From Sandaracinus sp. (GTDB taxonomy: Bacteria; Myxococcota_A; Polyangia; Polyangiales; Houyiibacteriaceae), in the NCBI GenBank assembly GCA_002699025.1, contig PABA01000177.1:1-64000 (forward strand): a DNA stretch of 64,000 nt, given 5' to 3'. How positions within the stretch are numbered: the first letter of the stretch is position 1; every line of letters begins with the position of its first letter. The notes under the pieces were generated by a model. It saw only the letters and a list, made by a program, of their open reading frames with translations. It made no database searches and was not told the DNA's origin. Position numbers and translations under genes: made by a program. Shown piece after piece: positions 7,718 to 16,106 of this stretch.

Positions 7718-9058
7718 GTGTCGCCCCTCCGCTCCGAGCTCCGCAGCCTCTGGAAGCTGGCCGCGCCCCTCGCCGTGCTCCAGCTCGCGCACTCGGCCAT
7801 CGGCGCCGTGGGCACGGCGATCGTCGGGCGCTACGGCCGCGTCGGCGTCGTCCTCGAGCCGGGCGCCGGCGAGCGCGCGGTGGCGGCGGTCGGCCTCGGC
7901 AACGTCCTCTACTTCGCCGTGGCGACCCTCGGCCTGGGCTTCGTCCTCGGCTTCGACCCGCTCCTCGCCCAGGCCATCGGCGCCGGCGAGCGCGGAGAGG
8001 CCCGGCGCATCGCCTGGCAGGCCGGCTGGATGTCGCTGCTCGTCTCGATCCCGCTGACCGGCGCGCTCGCCGCCATCGCCTTCGCCCTGCCGGCCTTCAT
8101 GGAGCAGGGGACCGGCGCCGAGGCGCGCGACTACCTCCTCGCGCACCTGCCGAGCCTCTGGCCCTTCCTCCTCGCCGCCGCGGCGCGGGCCTACCTCCAG
8201 GCCCGGGACATCGTCCGCCCCCTCCTCGTGGGTGCCGTCGTGGCGAACGTGGTGCACGCCCCGCTCGCCTGGTGGCTCGCCCTCGAGCTCGGCTGGGGCG
8301 CGGCCGGCGCCGGCTGGGCGGCGAGCGCGGGGACCCTCGCCATGATGGCGGTGCTCCTCGCCGCTTTCTTCCAGCTCCCCGGCGAGGCGAGCGCGCGCAG
8401 CATCGATCCGGCGATGCTCCGCCGGGCCGCCCGCGTCGGCGGGCCCCTCGCGCTCCAGCTCTTCGCCGAGGTCGGCGCCTTCGCGCTCGCGACGATCTTC
8501 GTCGGCGTCCTCGGCGAGCGCGCCCTGGCCTCGCACCACGTCGCCCTCACGCTCTCGAGCCTCTCCTTCCAGGTCGCCCTCGCCATCGGCGCCGCGGCCT
8601 CCGTCCGCGTCGGTCATGCCATCGGGCGCGAGGACGTCCCCGGGACACGGCGCGCCGGGCTGACGGCGATCGGCGCGGGCGCCGTCTTCATGGCGGGCTG
8701 CGCCCTCCTCTTCGTCGCCCTGCCCGCCGAGCTCGCGGGCACCCTGACCGCGGAGCCGCCGGTGATCGCCGCGGCCGTCCCCCTCCTCCTGGTGGCGGCC
8801 GCCTTCCAGATCGGCGACGGGATCCAGGCCATCGCCGCCGGGGCCCTGCGCGGCGCCGGCGACACGCGGACGACCATGCTGGCGAACCTCCTGGGCCACT
8901 ACGCGATCGGCCTGCCGGTGGGGCTCGGGCTCTGCTTCGGGCTCGGCTGGGGGGCGTCGGGCCTCTGGTGGGGGCTGAGCGCCGGCCTCTGTGCCGTGGG
9001 GGCGCTGCTCAGCGTGCGCTTCTGGCGCCTGAGCCGGCGGCCCATCGCCCGCGCCTGA
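7718..9058 (+). CDS. MATE-family multidrug/cation exporter
   Basis: A 446-residue polytopic membrane protein with about twelve hydrophobic helices in two similar halves. It starts LWKLAAPLAVLQLAHSAIGAVGTAIVG and has the second-half equivalent RVGGPLALQLFAEVGAFALATIFVG. This two-lobe pattern and length are typical of MATE transporters, which export drugs or metabolites from the inner membrane using Na+ or H+. GTG 7718 is chosen as start because upstream sequence is Pro/Arg-rich and implausible; an ATG at 7550 exists in frame. Substrate unknown. It stands alone between the oxidoreductase (divergent) and the ZIP gene. Confidence 0.9.
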   Translation: MSPLRSELRSLWKLAAPLAVLQLAHSAIGAVGTAIVGRYGRVGVVLEPGAGERAVAAVGLGNVLYFAVATLGLGFVLGFDPLLAQAIGAGERGEARRIAWQAGWMSLLVSIPLTGALAAIAFALPAFMEQGTGAEARDYLLAHLPSLWPFLLAAAARAYLQARDIVRPLLVGAVVANVVHAPLAWWLALELGWGAAGAGWAASAGTLAMMAVLLAAFFQLPGEASARSIDPAMLRRAARVGGPLALQLFAEVGAFALATIFVGVLGERALASHHVALTLSSLSFQVALAIGAAASVRVGHAIGREDVPGTRRAGLTAIGAGAVFMAGCALLFVALPAELAGTLTAEPPVIAAAVPLLLVAAAFQIGDGIQAIAAGALRGAGDTRTTMLANLLGHYAIGLPVGLGLCFGLGWGASGLWWGLSAGLCAVGALLSVRFWRLSRRPIARA

Positions 9059-9298
9059 CCCGTTCCTCCCGATCGGTCGCTCCGGCTTCCTCGCTCGGCC
9101 TTCTTGGCTCGGCCCTTCTCACTCGGCCGCCCTGGCCTCCTCCTTCCGTGCGCTCCTCCCGGTCGCCGCACCGCCTCGACGACGCACCTCGACGACGTCC
9201 CGGCCGAGGCGCGCGGTCGGAGGACACCGCAAGGGCAGAAGCGGCGCGGGGGCGTCGCGCCCGGAGACCCCGCGCGGTAGATCGGAGGGCGAGGCCCC

Positions 9299-10039
9299 TT
9301 GTCGACGCTCGCCTGGATCCTGCTGACCGGCTTCGCCATGAGCGCCATCGCGCTCGTCGGCAGCCTGACCCTGCTGGTGCGGCAGGAGACGCTCCAGCGC
9401 GCCGTGTCGCCGCTCGTCGCCCTCGCCGCCGGCTCCCTGCTCGGTGGAGCCTTCTTCCACATGATGCCGACGGCCGTCGAGGCCATGGGCCCCGGCCTCG
9501 CGCCCTGGCTCTGGCTCACGGGCGGCTTCCTCGCCTTCCTCACGCTCGAGCGCCTGCTCCGCTGGCACCACTGCCACGACCTCGGCTGCGAGCACGACGC
9601 GACGCTCGGCTGGCTCGTCCTCCTCGCCGATGGCCTTCACAACCTCATCGGCGGCCTCGCCATCGGCAGCGCGTTGGTGCTCGACCTCGAGGTGGGCCTG
9701 ATGGCGTGGCTCGCCGCGGCGGCGCACGAGGTGCCGCAGGAGCTCGGCGACTTCGGGGTGTTGGTGCACGGCGGCTGGAGCCCCCGGAGAGCGCTCGCGT
9801 TCAACTTCGCGAGCGCGCTGACCTTCCCGCTCGGGGCGCTCGTCGCCTGGGCGGCGTCCGCGAGCGTCGACACGACCTTCCTCGTGCCCTTCGCCGCCGG
9901 GAACTTCCTCTACATCGCCGCGGCCGACCTCCTGCCCGAGCTCCAGCGTGAGCGGGGCGGCCTGGGCTGGGGCGCGCTCGGGGCCTTGCTCCTCGGCCTG
10001 GGTCTGCTGCTCGGCGTGCGGCTCTTCTTCCACGGCTGA
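9299..10039 (+). CDS. ZIP-family metal transporter
   Basis: A 246-residue inner-membrane protein with about eight hydrophobic segments. Helix IV carries DGLHNLIGGLAIG (His114, Asn115) and helix V HEVPQELGDF (His143, Glu144), the intramembrane metal-binding motifs of ZIP transporters. The cytoplasmic loop at 90-99 is rich in His and Cys (HHCHDLGCEH), the usual variable metal-binding loop. These import Zn, Fe or Mn into the cytoplasm. The start is TTG 9299, with GGAGGG about 15 bases upstream; no ATG or GTG gives a full first helix. The gene is convergent with the acyl-CoA ligase. Confidence 0.9.
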   Translation: MSTLAWILLTGFAMSAIALVGSLTLLVRQETLQRAVSPLVALAAGSLLGGAFFHMMPTAVEAMGPGLAPWLWLTGGFLAFLTLERLLRWHHCHDLGCEHDATLGWLVLLADGLHNLIGGLAIGSALVLDLEVGLMAWLAAAAHEVPQELGDFGVLVHGGWSPRRALAFNFASALTFPLGALVAWAASASVDTTFLVPFAAGNFLYIAAADLLPELQRERGGLGWGALGALLLGLGLLLGVRLFFHG

Positions 10040-10128
10040 GCCGCAGGTGCTCCGTGGGCCGCGCGTTCCGCGCGCCGTCGAGACCGGCTCGGCGGCGCGG
10101 GGGTCGCACGTCGGCGAGGTTCGTTCCT

Positions 10129-10164
10129 CATCCGGTCCGCCATCCGGTCCGCCACCCGATCCTC
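10129..10164. repeat. Three short 12-bp tandem units
   Basis: CATCCGGTCCGC occurs at 10129-10140 and again at 10141-10152, followed by a degenerate third copy, CACCCGATCCTC. It lies in the 217-bp gap between convergent genes (10039 and 10257), which otherwise shows no gene. A similar 12-bp expansion with a GTCCGGTCGCTC unit occurs at 28264-28299. Confidence 0.6.
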
Positions 10165-10256
10165 CCCGTGGCGCTCGGGCTCTCGGCTCCGCCGCCCTCG
10201 CGCGGTCTCGGTCGCCGCGCTCCGCGCCCCCGCTCGATCCGCGGTCCAGTCGCGCC

Positions 10257-11759
10257 TCAGCCCGCGGCGCTCAGGCGCGTCGGCGTCAGGCGGCCACCCG
10301 CGATCCAGTCGCGCAGCGTGCGGCGCAGCACCTTCCGGGAGGGGCCGAGCGGCAGCGCGTCGACCCGCACGACCTCACGGGGGACCTTCACCTTCGAGAG
10401 GCGCTCGCGGCAGAAGGCGTCGAAGGCCGCCGCGTCGAAGCCGGCGCCCTCTTCGAGCACGAGCACGGCGACGACCTCCTCCCCGTAGTGTGCATCGTCG
10501 CGCCCGACCACGGCGACGGCGGCGACGTCCGGGTGGTCGGCGATCGCGTCCTCGACCTCCGACGGATAGACGTTGTGACCGCCGCGGAGGATGAGGTCCT
10601 TCAGCCGGTCGACGACGAAGAGCCGACCGCGCGCGTCGAGCCGGCCGAGGTCCCCCGTGCGGAGCCAGCCGTCCCCCATGACGGCGGCGGTGGCCTCGGG
10701 GTCGTCGAGGTAGCCGCGCATGACGTTCTGCCCGCGGACGCAGATCTCGCCGACCTCGCCCGGCGGCAGCTCGGCCCCGGCCTCGTCGCGGACGCGGACC
10801 TCGATGCCCCAGACCGGCGCGCCCACGGAGCCGGGCGTGGGCTCGCCCGGCGGCGCGTCGATGCTGGTGAAGGTCGCCTCCGTGAGGCCATAGCCCTGGC
10901 GCACCTCGGCGCCGAGGCGGGCCTCCGCGCGGCGGCGGACGTCGTCGGCGAGCGGGGCGCCGGCGCTCAGGCCCCAGCGGAGCGCGCGGAGGGGGGCGCC
11001 CTCGGTGCGCGCCCAGGCGTCGAACATCGTCGGCACGCCCGGGAGCCAGGTCACGGCCTCGCGCGCGGCGAGGGCGAGGCTCGCGTCCGCGTCGAACCGG
11101 CCCGGGGGCGGGAGGACGACGCGGCCGCCGGCGAAGAAGGGCGCGAGCACGGCCATGCGGATGCCGAAGGAGTGCGTGAAGGGGAGGGCGCCGAGGACGA
11201 CCTCGTCGGCGCCGAAGCGCAGCGTGTGCTGCACGAGCGCGGCCGTGTGCGCGAAGAGCGACTCGTGGCCGATGGCGGCGCCCTTCGGCTTGCCGGTCGT
11301 GCCCGAGGTGTAGAGCATCATGGCGAGGCCGGCGGGCTCGTCCCGGAGGTCGAGCGCGGGCCCTTCGAGCTCCTCCACCGCGAGCGCCGTCAGCCCGGCG
11401 CGGGCGCAGACGCCGCGTCGCTCGCCGTCCGCCACCGCGACCTCGGCGCCGGCGTGCTCGGCGCGGAAGGCGATCTCCGGCGGGGCCGAGAGGATGGGCA
11501 CGGGCACCACCGCCGCTCCCGCGTAGAGCGCGCCGAACCAGGTGGCGACGAAGCGCCCCGAGTTGGCCGCGCAGAGGAGCACCCGGTCGCCCGGCTCGAC
11601 GCCGGCCTCGGCGAGCGCCCCGGCCGCGCGCTGGGCCGCCGCGTCCAGATCCCCGTAGGTCCATCGTGCGTCCCCCTCGACGAGCGCGACGCGCTCCGGC
11701 GCGCGGAGGGCCCATTGGTGCAGCAGCTGGCCGACGTGAAGCGTCACGCCGCCGAGCAT
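10257..11759 (-). CDS. AMP-forming acyl-CoA synthetase
   Basis: A 500-residue member of the acyl-adenylate-forming superfamily. Motifs in order are the P-loop-like YTSGTTGKPKG near residue 150, GYGLTEATF, the adenosine-binding GWLRTGDLG, the hinge VDRLKDLILRGGHNVYPSEVE and the C-terminal catalytic Lys in GPSRKVLRRTLRDW. It should activate a carboxylic acid (a fatty or aromatic acid) to its CoA ester using ATP in the cytoplasm. The start is ATG 11757-11759; a GTG four codons in is possible. It stands alone, so the acyl substrate cannot be named from context. Confidence 0.92.
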   Translation of the reverse strand: MLGGVTLHVGQLLHQWALRAPERVALVEGDARWTYGDLDAAAQRAAGALAEAGVEPGDRVLLCAANSGRFVATWFGALYAGAAVVPVPILSAPPEIAFRAEHAGAEVAVADGERRGVCARAGLTALAVEELEGPALDLRDEPAGLAMMLYTSGTTGKPKGAAIGHESLFAHTAALVQHTLRFGADEVVLGALPFTHSFGIRMAVLAPFFAGGRVVLPPPGRFDADASLALAAREAVTWLPGVPTMFDAWARTEGAPLRALRWGLSAGAPLADDVRRRAEARLGAEVRQGYGLTEATFTSIDAPPGEPTPGSVGAPVWGIEVRVRDEAGAELPPGEVGEICVRGQNVMRGYLDDPEATAAVMGDGWLRTGDLGRLDARGRLFVVDRLKDLILRGGHNVYPSEVEDAIADHPDVAAVAVVGRDDAHYGEEVVAVLVLEEGAGFDAAAFDAFCRERLSKVKVPREVVRVDALPLGPSRKVLRRTLRDWIAGGRLTPTRLSAAG

Positions 11760-11975
11760 AGCGCGCGCGCCGCGGGGCGAGCCGCGCGTGCGGCGCGGGG
11801 CCGAGCCGCGCCCGTGCCGGCTCGCGGACGGCGTGCCGCGACGATGGAGCGGGCTCGACGTCTCCGCGGGTCGCGGACCTCCCGCGATGGCCGTCCTTCG
11901 CCGGCCGGTCCGGCCGCCGGCCCAGCGGAGCGACGGAGCGGGGCCGCTCTCGCGACGTCCTCCCTCGCCGGGCCT

Positions 11976-14312
11976 TCAGCGCAGCCGGCGCGGGAGCGGC
12001 GGCAGCTCCCCCTCGTCGAGCCAGGCGTAGACGCCCCAGGTCTGCACGACGCGGCGGGTGTAGCGGCGGGTCTCGTCGTAGGGGATGTGCTCGACGAAGT
12101 CGTCGAGGTCGCGCTCCCCATCGGTCCGCAGCCAGCGGGCGAGCGCGCCCTGGCCGGCGTTGTAGGACGCGGGCACGAGCGGCGGCGGGAAGCGGCCGCG
12201 GAGGTAGCGCATGTAGCGGGTGCCGACGGCGAGGTTCACCTCGGGGCGCTTCAGGCTCGCGGGCGTGATGCGCACGTCGAGGTCGCGGCCCCAGCGGCGC
12301 GCGGTCGGGAGGATGAGCTGCACCAGGCCGTAGGCATGCGCCCAGGAGACGGCCGTGGGCTCGAAGCTGCTCTCCTCGCGCGCGATGGCGCGCACGAAGC
12401 TCGGCGGCACCTCCTGCGCCTCGGCATGCGTCTCGATCAGCGGCGCGAAGGCGCGCGGGTAGGCCAGGCGCCAGAGCTGGCGGCCGCGACCCGTGGGCAG
12501 CGTCCGGCGGAAGGAGTCGAGGCGGCGGCGCACGAGGCGCGCGACCTCGGCCCGCGCGCCGGCGCGCTCGAGCAGCGCGGCCACGAGCCACACCAGGTCG
12601 TCGTCGGCCCCCTCGCCGACCGCGCCCGCCTCGACGAGCTCCGCGATGGCCTCCGGAATGGCGCCCACGCGGAGCAGCTCGACGGCCCGCTCCATCCACG
12701 GCGCGTCGAGCTCGTCCCGCCAGGGGAAGCGGAGCGGCGTCGGCTCGGGCTCGCGCATCTCGGCGAGCACGGCCTCGGCGCGATCGCCGTCCACCTCGCC
12801 GAGCCGCGCGAGGGCCTGCTGCGCGTAGTACGAGAGGGGCCAGCGGCGGGCGACCCCGGCCCAGGCCTCGGTGGCTTCGGTGGGCCGCTCGAGGGCCTGG
12901 AGCGTGCGCCCGCGCCAGTAGGCGGCCCGGCCGCGGCGGTCCTCGGGCTCCTCGCCGGGGACCAGGCCGGCGCGGCTCCGCGCGGCGAGGAGGCGGTCGA
13001 GCCAGCGGAGCGCCTCTTCGTGCTCCCCCGCGTCGTGCGCGTGGAGGAAGAGACGGAAGAGGGCCTCGCCGACCATGTCGCCTTCGGGGTAGGCGTCGGG
13101 GAGCGAGGCGAGGCGGCGCTTCATGGCCTCCTCGTCGCCGCGGCCGGCCTCGAGGAGCGCGGCGCGGAAGCGCGCGTCGTCCGCGAGCCGGTGGGCCGGC
13201 GCCTCGCGCTCGAGCAGATCGAACTGCGCGATGGCGTCCTCGCGGCGGTCGATCTGCGTGTAGGCGCGGCCGGCCTTGTAGCGCGCCCAGGCCTTCACGT
13301 CCGTGTCCTCGCACTCCTCGGCGACGCGGCGGAGGAGCGGCGCCCCCTCCTCGCGACGGCGCCGGCGGAGCATGGCCCGGCCCTGCATCAGGCGCGCGCG
13401 GCAGCGGCCTGCGGCGTCCTCCTCGGGGAGGTCGCGCGCGAGGGCGGCGAAGGCGGCCTCCGCGTCGGCGTGGTGCATGCTCCCGTAGAGGGCCTCGGCC
13501 TGCACGAAGCGGTCGGCGAAGGGCACGGCGGCGAGGGCCTCGCGGCGCTCCTCGGGGAGCGTGGCGAGCACCTCGCTCGCGCGGGCGGCGGCGCGCTGGC
13601 CCACCTCGGCCTTGGGCGCGCGGGTGGCGACGCGCCGGAAGAGCGCGAGCGCCTCTTCGCGCTCGGCCGGGTCCTCGGAGGCGGCGAGGTGCTCGGCGAG
13701 CGGCATGCCCACGGAGGCGGCGCCGACGTGCGCGGGGGTGGCCTCGACGAGGGCGCGGAGCGCGGCGCGGGCGGCGGCCGTGGCCTCGGCGTCGTCGCCG
13801 GCCGTGGCCAGCGCGGCGCGGGCGGCGATGCGGCGCGCGGTGAGGGCGCCGGCCCAGCGCCCCTCCCCGAGCGGCTCGGCGAGCACCAGGGCCTCGGCCG
13901 GCTCCGTGGGCTCGAGGGCCTCGGCGATCCGCAGCGTGGCCCAGCGAGCGAGCGCGTGGTCGGTGGCGCCGAGGGCGCGGAGGTGCGTCAGGCGCGCCTC
14001 GACGTCGTCCCGCCGGTGGGCGGCCTCGGCGGCGAGCCAGAGGAGCCGGGCGCGCTCGTCGGGCGCGGCGCCGGCCTCGAGGGCGACCTCGGCCAGCCGC
14101 CGTGCCTCCGCCGGGTCGGTCTCGAGGGCGGCCCGGACCGACCGCACGAGCTCGCTCGCGTCGGTCGTCGCCGGGTCGAAGAGGCGCGGCGCGGGCGGGG
14201 TGGTCGCGGGCGCGGGCTCCTGCGCGGCGACGGGCTCGCTCCGCCGCACCTGGTTGCCGCAGGTGCTCATCACGCCGGCGAGCAGCGCGACGCTCAGGGG
14301 GCGGACGATCAT
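11976..14312 (-). CDS. Slt-type soluble lytic murein transglycosylase
   Basis: A 778-residue protein with an N-terminal export signal (VALLAGVMSTC; possibly a lipoprotein). It has a long Ala/Glu/Arg-rich helical region of TPR-like pairs (about 40-600) and a C-terminal lysozyme-like domain from about 638. The catalytic Glu is in AREESSFEPTAVSW (about 646), followed by YGLVQLILPTA and the substrate-binding YNAG near 717. The layout matches Slt70: a superhelical ring plus a glycosyl-hydrolase-23 domain that cleaves peptidoglycan to 1,6-anhydro products in the periplasm. ATG 14310-14312 gives a proper signal; 12 more in-frame residues lie upstream. Confidence 0.9.
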   Translation of the reverse strand: MIVRPLSVALLAGVMSTCGNQVRRSEPVAAQEPAPATTPPAPRLFDPATTDASELVRSVRAALETDPAEARRLAEVALEAGAAPDERARLLWLAAEAAHRRDDVEARLTHLRALGATDHALARWATLRIAEALEPTEPAEALVLAEPLGEGRWAGALTARRIAARAALATAGDDAEATAAARAALRALVEATPAHVGAASVGMPLAEHLAASEDPAEREEALALFRRVATRAPKAEVGQRAAARASEVLATLPEERREALAAVPFADRFVQAEALYGSMHHADAEAAFAALARDLPEEDAAGRCRARLMQGRAMLRRRRREEGAPLLRRVAEECEDTDVKAWARYKAGRAYTQIDRREDAIAQFDLLEREAPAHRLADDARFRAALLEAGRGDEEAMKRRLASLPDAYPEGDMVGEALFRLFLHAHDAGEHEEALRWLDRLLAARSRAGLVPGEEPEDRRGRAAYWRGRTLQALERPTEATEAWAGVARRWPLSYYAQQALARLGEVDGDRAEAVLAEMREPEPTPLRFPWRDELDAPWMERAVELLRVGAIPEAIAELVEAGAVGEGADDDLVWLVAALLERAGARAEVARLVRRRLDSFRRTLPTGRGRQLWRLAYPRAFAPLIETHAEAQEVPPSFVRAIAREESSFEPTAVSWAHAYGLVQLILPTARRWGRDLDVRITPASLKRPEVNLAVGTRYMRYLRGRFPPPLVPASYNAGQGALARWLRTDGERDLDDFVEHIPYDETRRYTRRVVQTWGVYAWLDEGELPPLPRRLR

Positions 14313-14530
14313 CGAGCAGAAACTATGGAGCGGGATCGAGGCGGGCAACTTCTAGGCCGGATGCGTCAGCACGCGGGCGTGACGAGCGTGCGAGGTGTCG
14401 GGGTCGCAGTGGATGTTCGCGAAGGGGGTCTCGGAGCAGGCCGACCGCGGAGGGCGCGCGGGGGAGGCGAGGCAGGACCCGGCCGGAGCCCGGCGCTGCG
14501 GCCTCCTCCGGACCCACTCGATCGAACGCC

Positions 14531-15019
14531 TCACGGCCCCTCGTCCCTTCCCCGGCCATGGAGCGCGAGCGCCCGATCCTCGGCCTCGTCCTCCTCGCGC
14601 TTCAGGGCGGCGCGGCGCCGCTCGTCCTTCCAGCGCGCGTGGTGCTTCTCGACGGCCTCGGCCTCGGCGCGCGCCTGGGCGAGCGCGGCGCGCGCCTGCT
14701 CCACCGCGGCCACGGCGGCGCGATGGGCTTCGGCGGCGCGGGCGGTGGCCTCGGTGAGCGCCTCCGCTTCGCTCGCGCGGCGGCGGAGCCAGGCGTCGGC
14801 GAGCATGAGGTCGGCGGCGCGGCGACGGCCCGGGCGCGCCTCGGCCTCGCGGAAGGCGCGGGTCTCCTCGGCGTGGGCGCGCTCCGCGGCGCGGGCGCGC
14901 TCCTCGGCCTCGGCGGCGGCCCGCTCGGCTGCGACGGCCGAGGCGAGGGTCTGCTCCGCGGCTTCCACCTCGCGGGCGCGGAGGTCGCGGGCGGCCTGGA
15001 GAGGGTAGCGCTCGGCCAT
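14531..15019 (-). CDS. Coiled-coil protein, FliJ/YscO-like
   Basis: A 162-residue protein that is almost entirely alpha-helical coiled coil, rich in Ala, Glu and Arg. It opens MAERYPLQAARDLRAREVEAAEQ. The length, the N-terminal start of the helix and the heptad pattern resemble FliJ/YscO stalk proteins of type III secretion and flagella, but no neighbouring secretion genes are present, so this is a resemblance only. High-GC composition makes Ala/Glu/Arg helices common, which lowers confidence. It has no signal peptide, so it is cytoplasmic. Confidence 0.6.
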   Translation of the reverse strand: MAERYPLQAARDLRAREVEAAEQTLASAVAAERAAAEAEERARAAERAHAEETRAFREAEARPGRRRAADLMLADAWLRRRASEAEALTEATARAAEAHRAAVAAVEQARAALAQARAEAEAVEKHHARWKDERRRAALKREEDEAEDRALALHGRGRDEGP

Positions 15020-15157
15020 CGCGGACAGTGTTGAAGACGCGGCGCGCTCGGGCCACCGGGCGGCGTGCGACGGGGCATCGATCCGCGGAGCGAGGAGGGG
15101 GCCGATCGAGTGGTGCGCGCGCGCGCCGCGAGGGCTTCGCGTCGGCCGCCGGCAGAC

Positions 15158-15955
15158 TCAGGCGGCGGCCCGCAGGGCGTCGCGGACCGACTGGTAGCGC
15201 GTCGGCAGCACGGGCTCGAAGCGCTGCACGCCGAAGAGCCCCCGGAGCACCTGGACCCCGTCCTCGGCGTCGTGCATCGACTGGACCGCCTCCGTGAAGC
15301 GCTCGCGCAGCAGGACGTCGACCCGCCCGGTCGCCACCAGCGTGTCCGAGGGGATCGGCTCGCTCACGAGCAGCGCGCGCATCGCCTCGCGCTCGGTGAC
15401 GAGCTCCCAGCCGGTGCCGGCCACGGGGGCGGCCTCGCCGTCGCCCGCCTTGTGGAGGAAGGTCGCGCCCACGTCGGCGTCGCCGCGCATCACCGCCTTG
15501 ACGACGGCGAGGTGGTCCCCGAAGTACCGCTGGTCCTGGAAGAACGTGTCCGGGTCGAGGCCCCGATCGGCGAGCGCGAGGCGGGGAAAGAGGAAGCCCG
15601 CGCAGCTGTTCCGGTCCACCCAGGCCACCCGCGCGCCCCGCGCGTCCTCGATCGCGCGCAGGGAGCCGTCGGAGCGGGCGAAGAGCGCGCCCCGGAAGTG
15701 GGCGCGCTTGGAGCGAACCCCGGCGAGGAGGAGCTGCACGTCGGCCACCTCCTCGGCGCGCACGTAGACCGCCGGCGGCAGCCACGCGAAGTCCGCCTCG
15801 CCGTCCGCCACCATCTCGAGCAGGTCCGCGTAGGTGGGGGTCGAGCGGATCTCGATCATCCGCCCCAGCCGTTCGGCGAGCAGGCGGGCGAACGCGGCGC
15901 GGGCAGAAGATCGTGCGGCGCCCACGGGCCCCGTGAGCAGCGTCAGGACCGGCAT
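15158..15955 (-). CDS. PhnD-like periplasmic-binding-fold protein without signal peptide
   Basis: A 265-residue protein with the PhnD/phosphonate-binding type II periplasmic fold. It has YADLLEMVADGEADFAWLPPAVYVRA near 45-70, ARVAWVDRNSCAGFLFP, the FFGDH-like RYFGDHLAVVKAVMRGDADVGAT, and ALLVSEPIPSDTLVA. These are the usual ligand-domain signatures. It begins MPVLTLLTGPVGAARSS with no obvious export signal, and no ABC permease or ATPase gene is adjacent, so it may work in the cytoplasm as a sensor or scavenging protein rather than in transport. ATG 15955 is used; an ATG eight codons upstream (15979) is an alternative. Confidence 0.78.
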   Translation of the reverse strand: MPVLTLLTGPVGAARSSARAAFARLLAERLGRMIEIRSTPTYADLLEMVADGEADFAWLPPAVYVRAEEVADVQLLLAGVRSKRAHFRGALFARSDGSLRAIEDARGARVAWVDRNSCAGFLFPRLALADRGLDPDTFFQDQRYFGDHLAVVKAVMRGDADVGATFLHKAGDGEAAPVAGTGWELVTEREAMRALLVSEPIPSDTLVATGRVDVLLRERFTEAVQSMHDAEDGVQVLRGLFGVQRFEPVLPTRYQSVRDALRAAA

Positions 15956-16106
15956 CGCCGAAACTCTATCAGACCGCATCGAGGGACGGGTCCGGCGCTT
16001 CCCGGTCCCGCCGGGGCCCGGCGCGCGGCGCCCCGCGGCGCCCCGTTTCGCTCCGCGTCGGCGCGTCCGTCGCGACATCGCGAGGGTTTCGTCCCAGAAT
16101 GCCGCC

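Noticed and set aside
10257-11759. Part of a secondary-metabolite cluster
   Set aside because: The acyl-CoA ligase stands alone; no carrier protein, ketosynthase or condensation domain is in the window.
9948-15008. A 1686-residue plus-strand open frame
   Set aside because: Runs antisense through the acyl-CoA ligase, transglycosylase and coiled-coil genes; low-complexity Arg/Ala/Gly throughout.
14531-15019. A type III secretion or flagellar locus
   Set aside because: The FliJ-like shape is only a generic coiled coil; no ATPase or other secretion gene is nearby.
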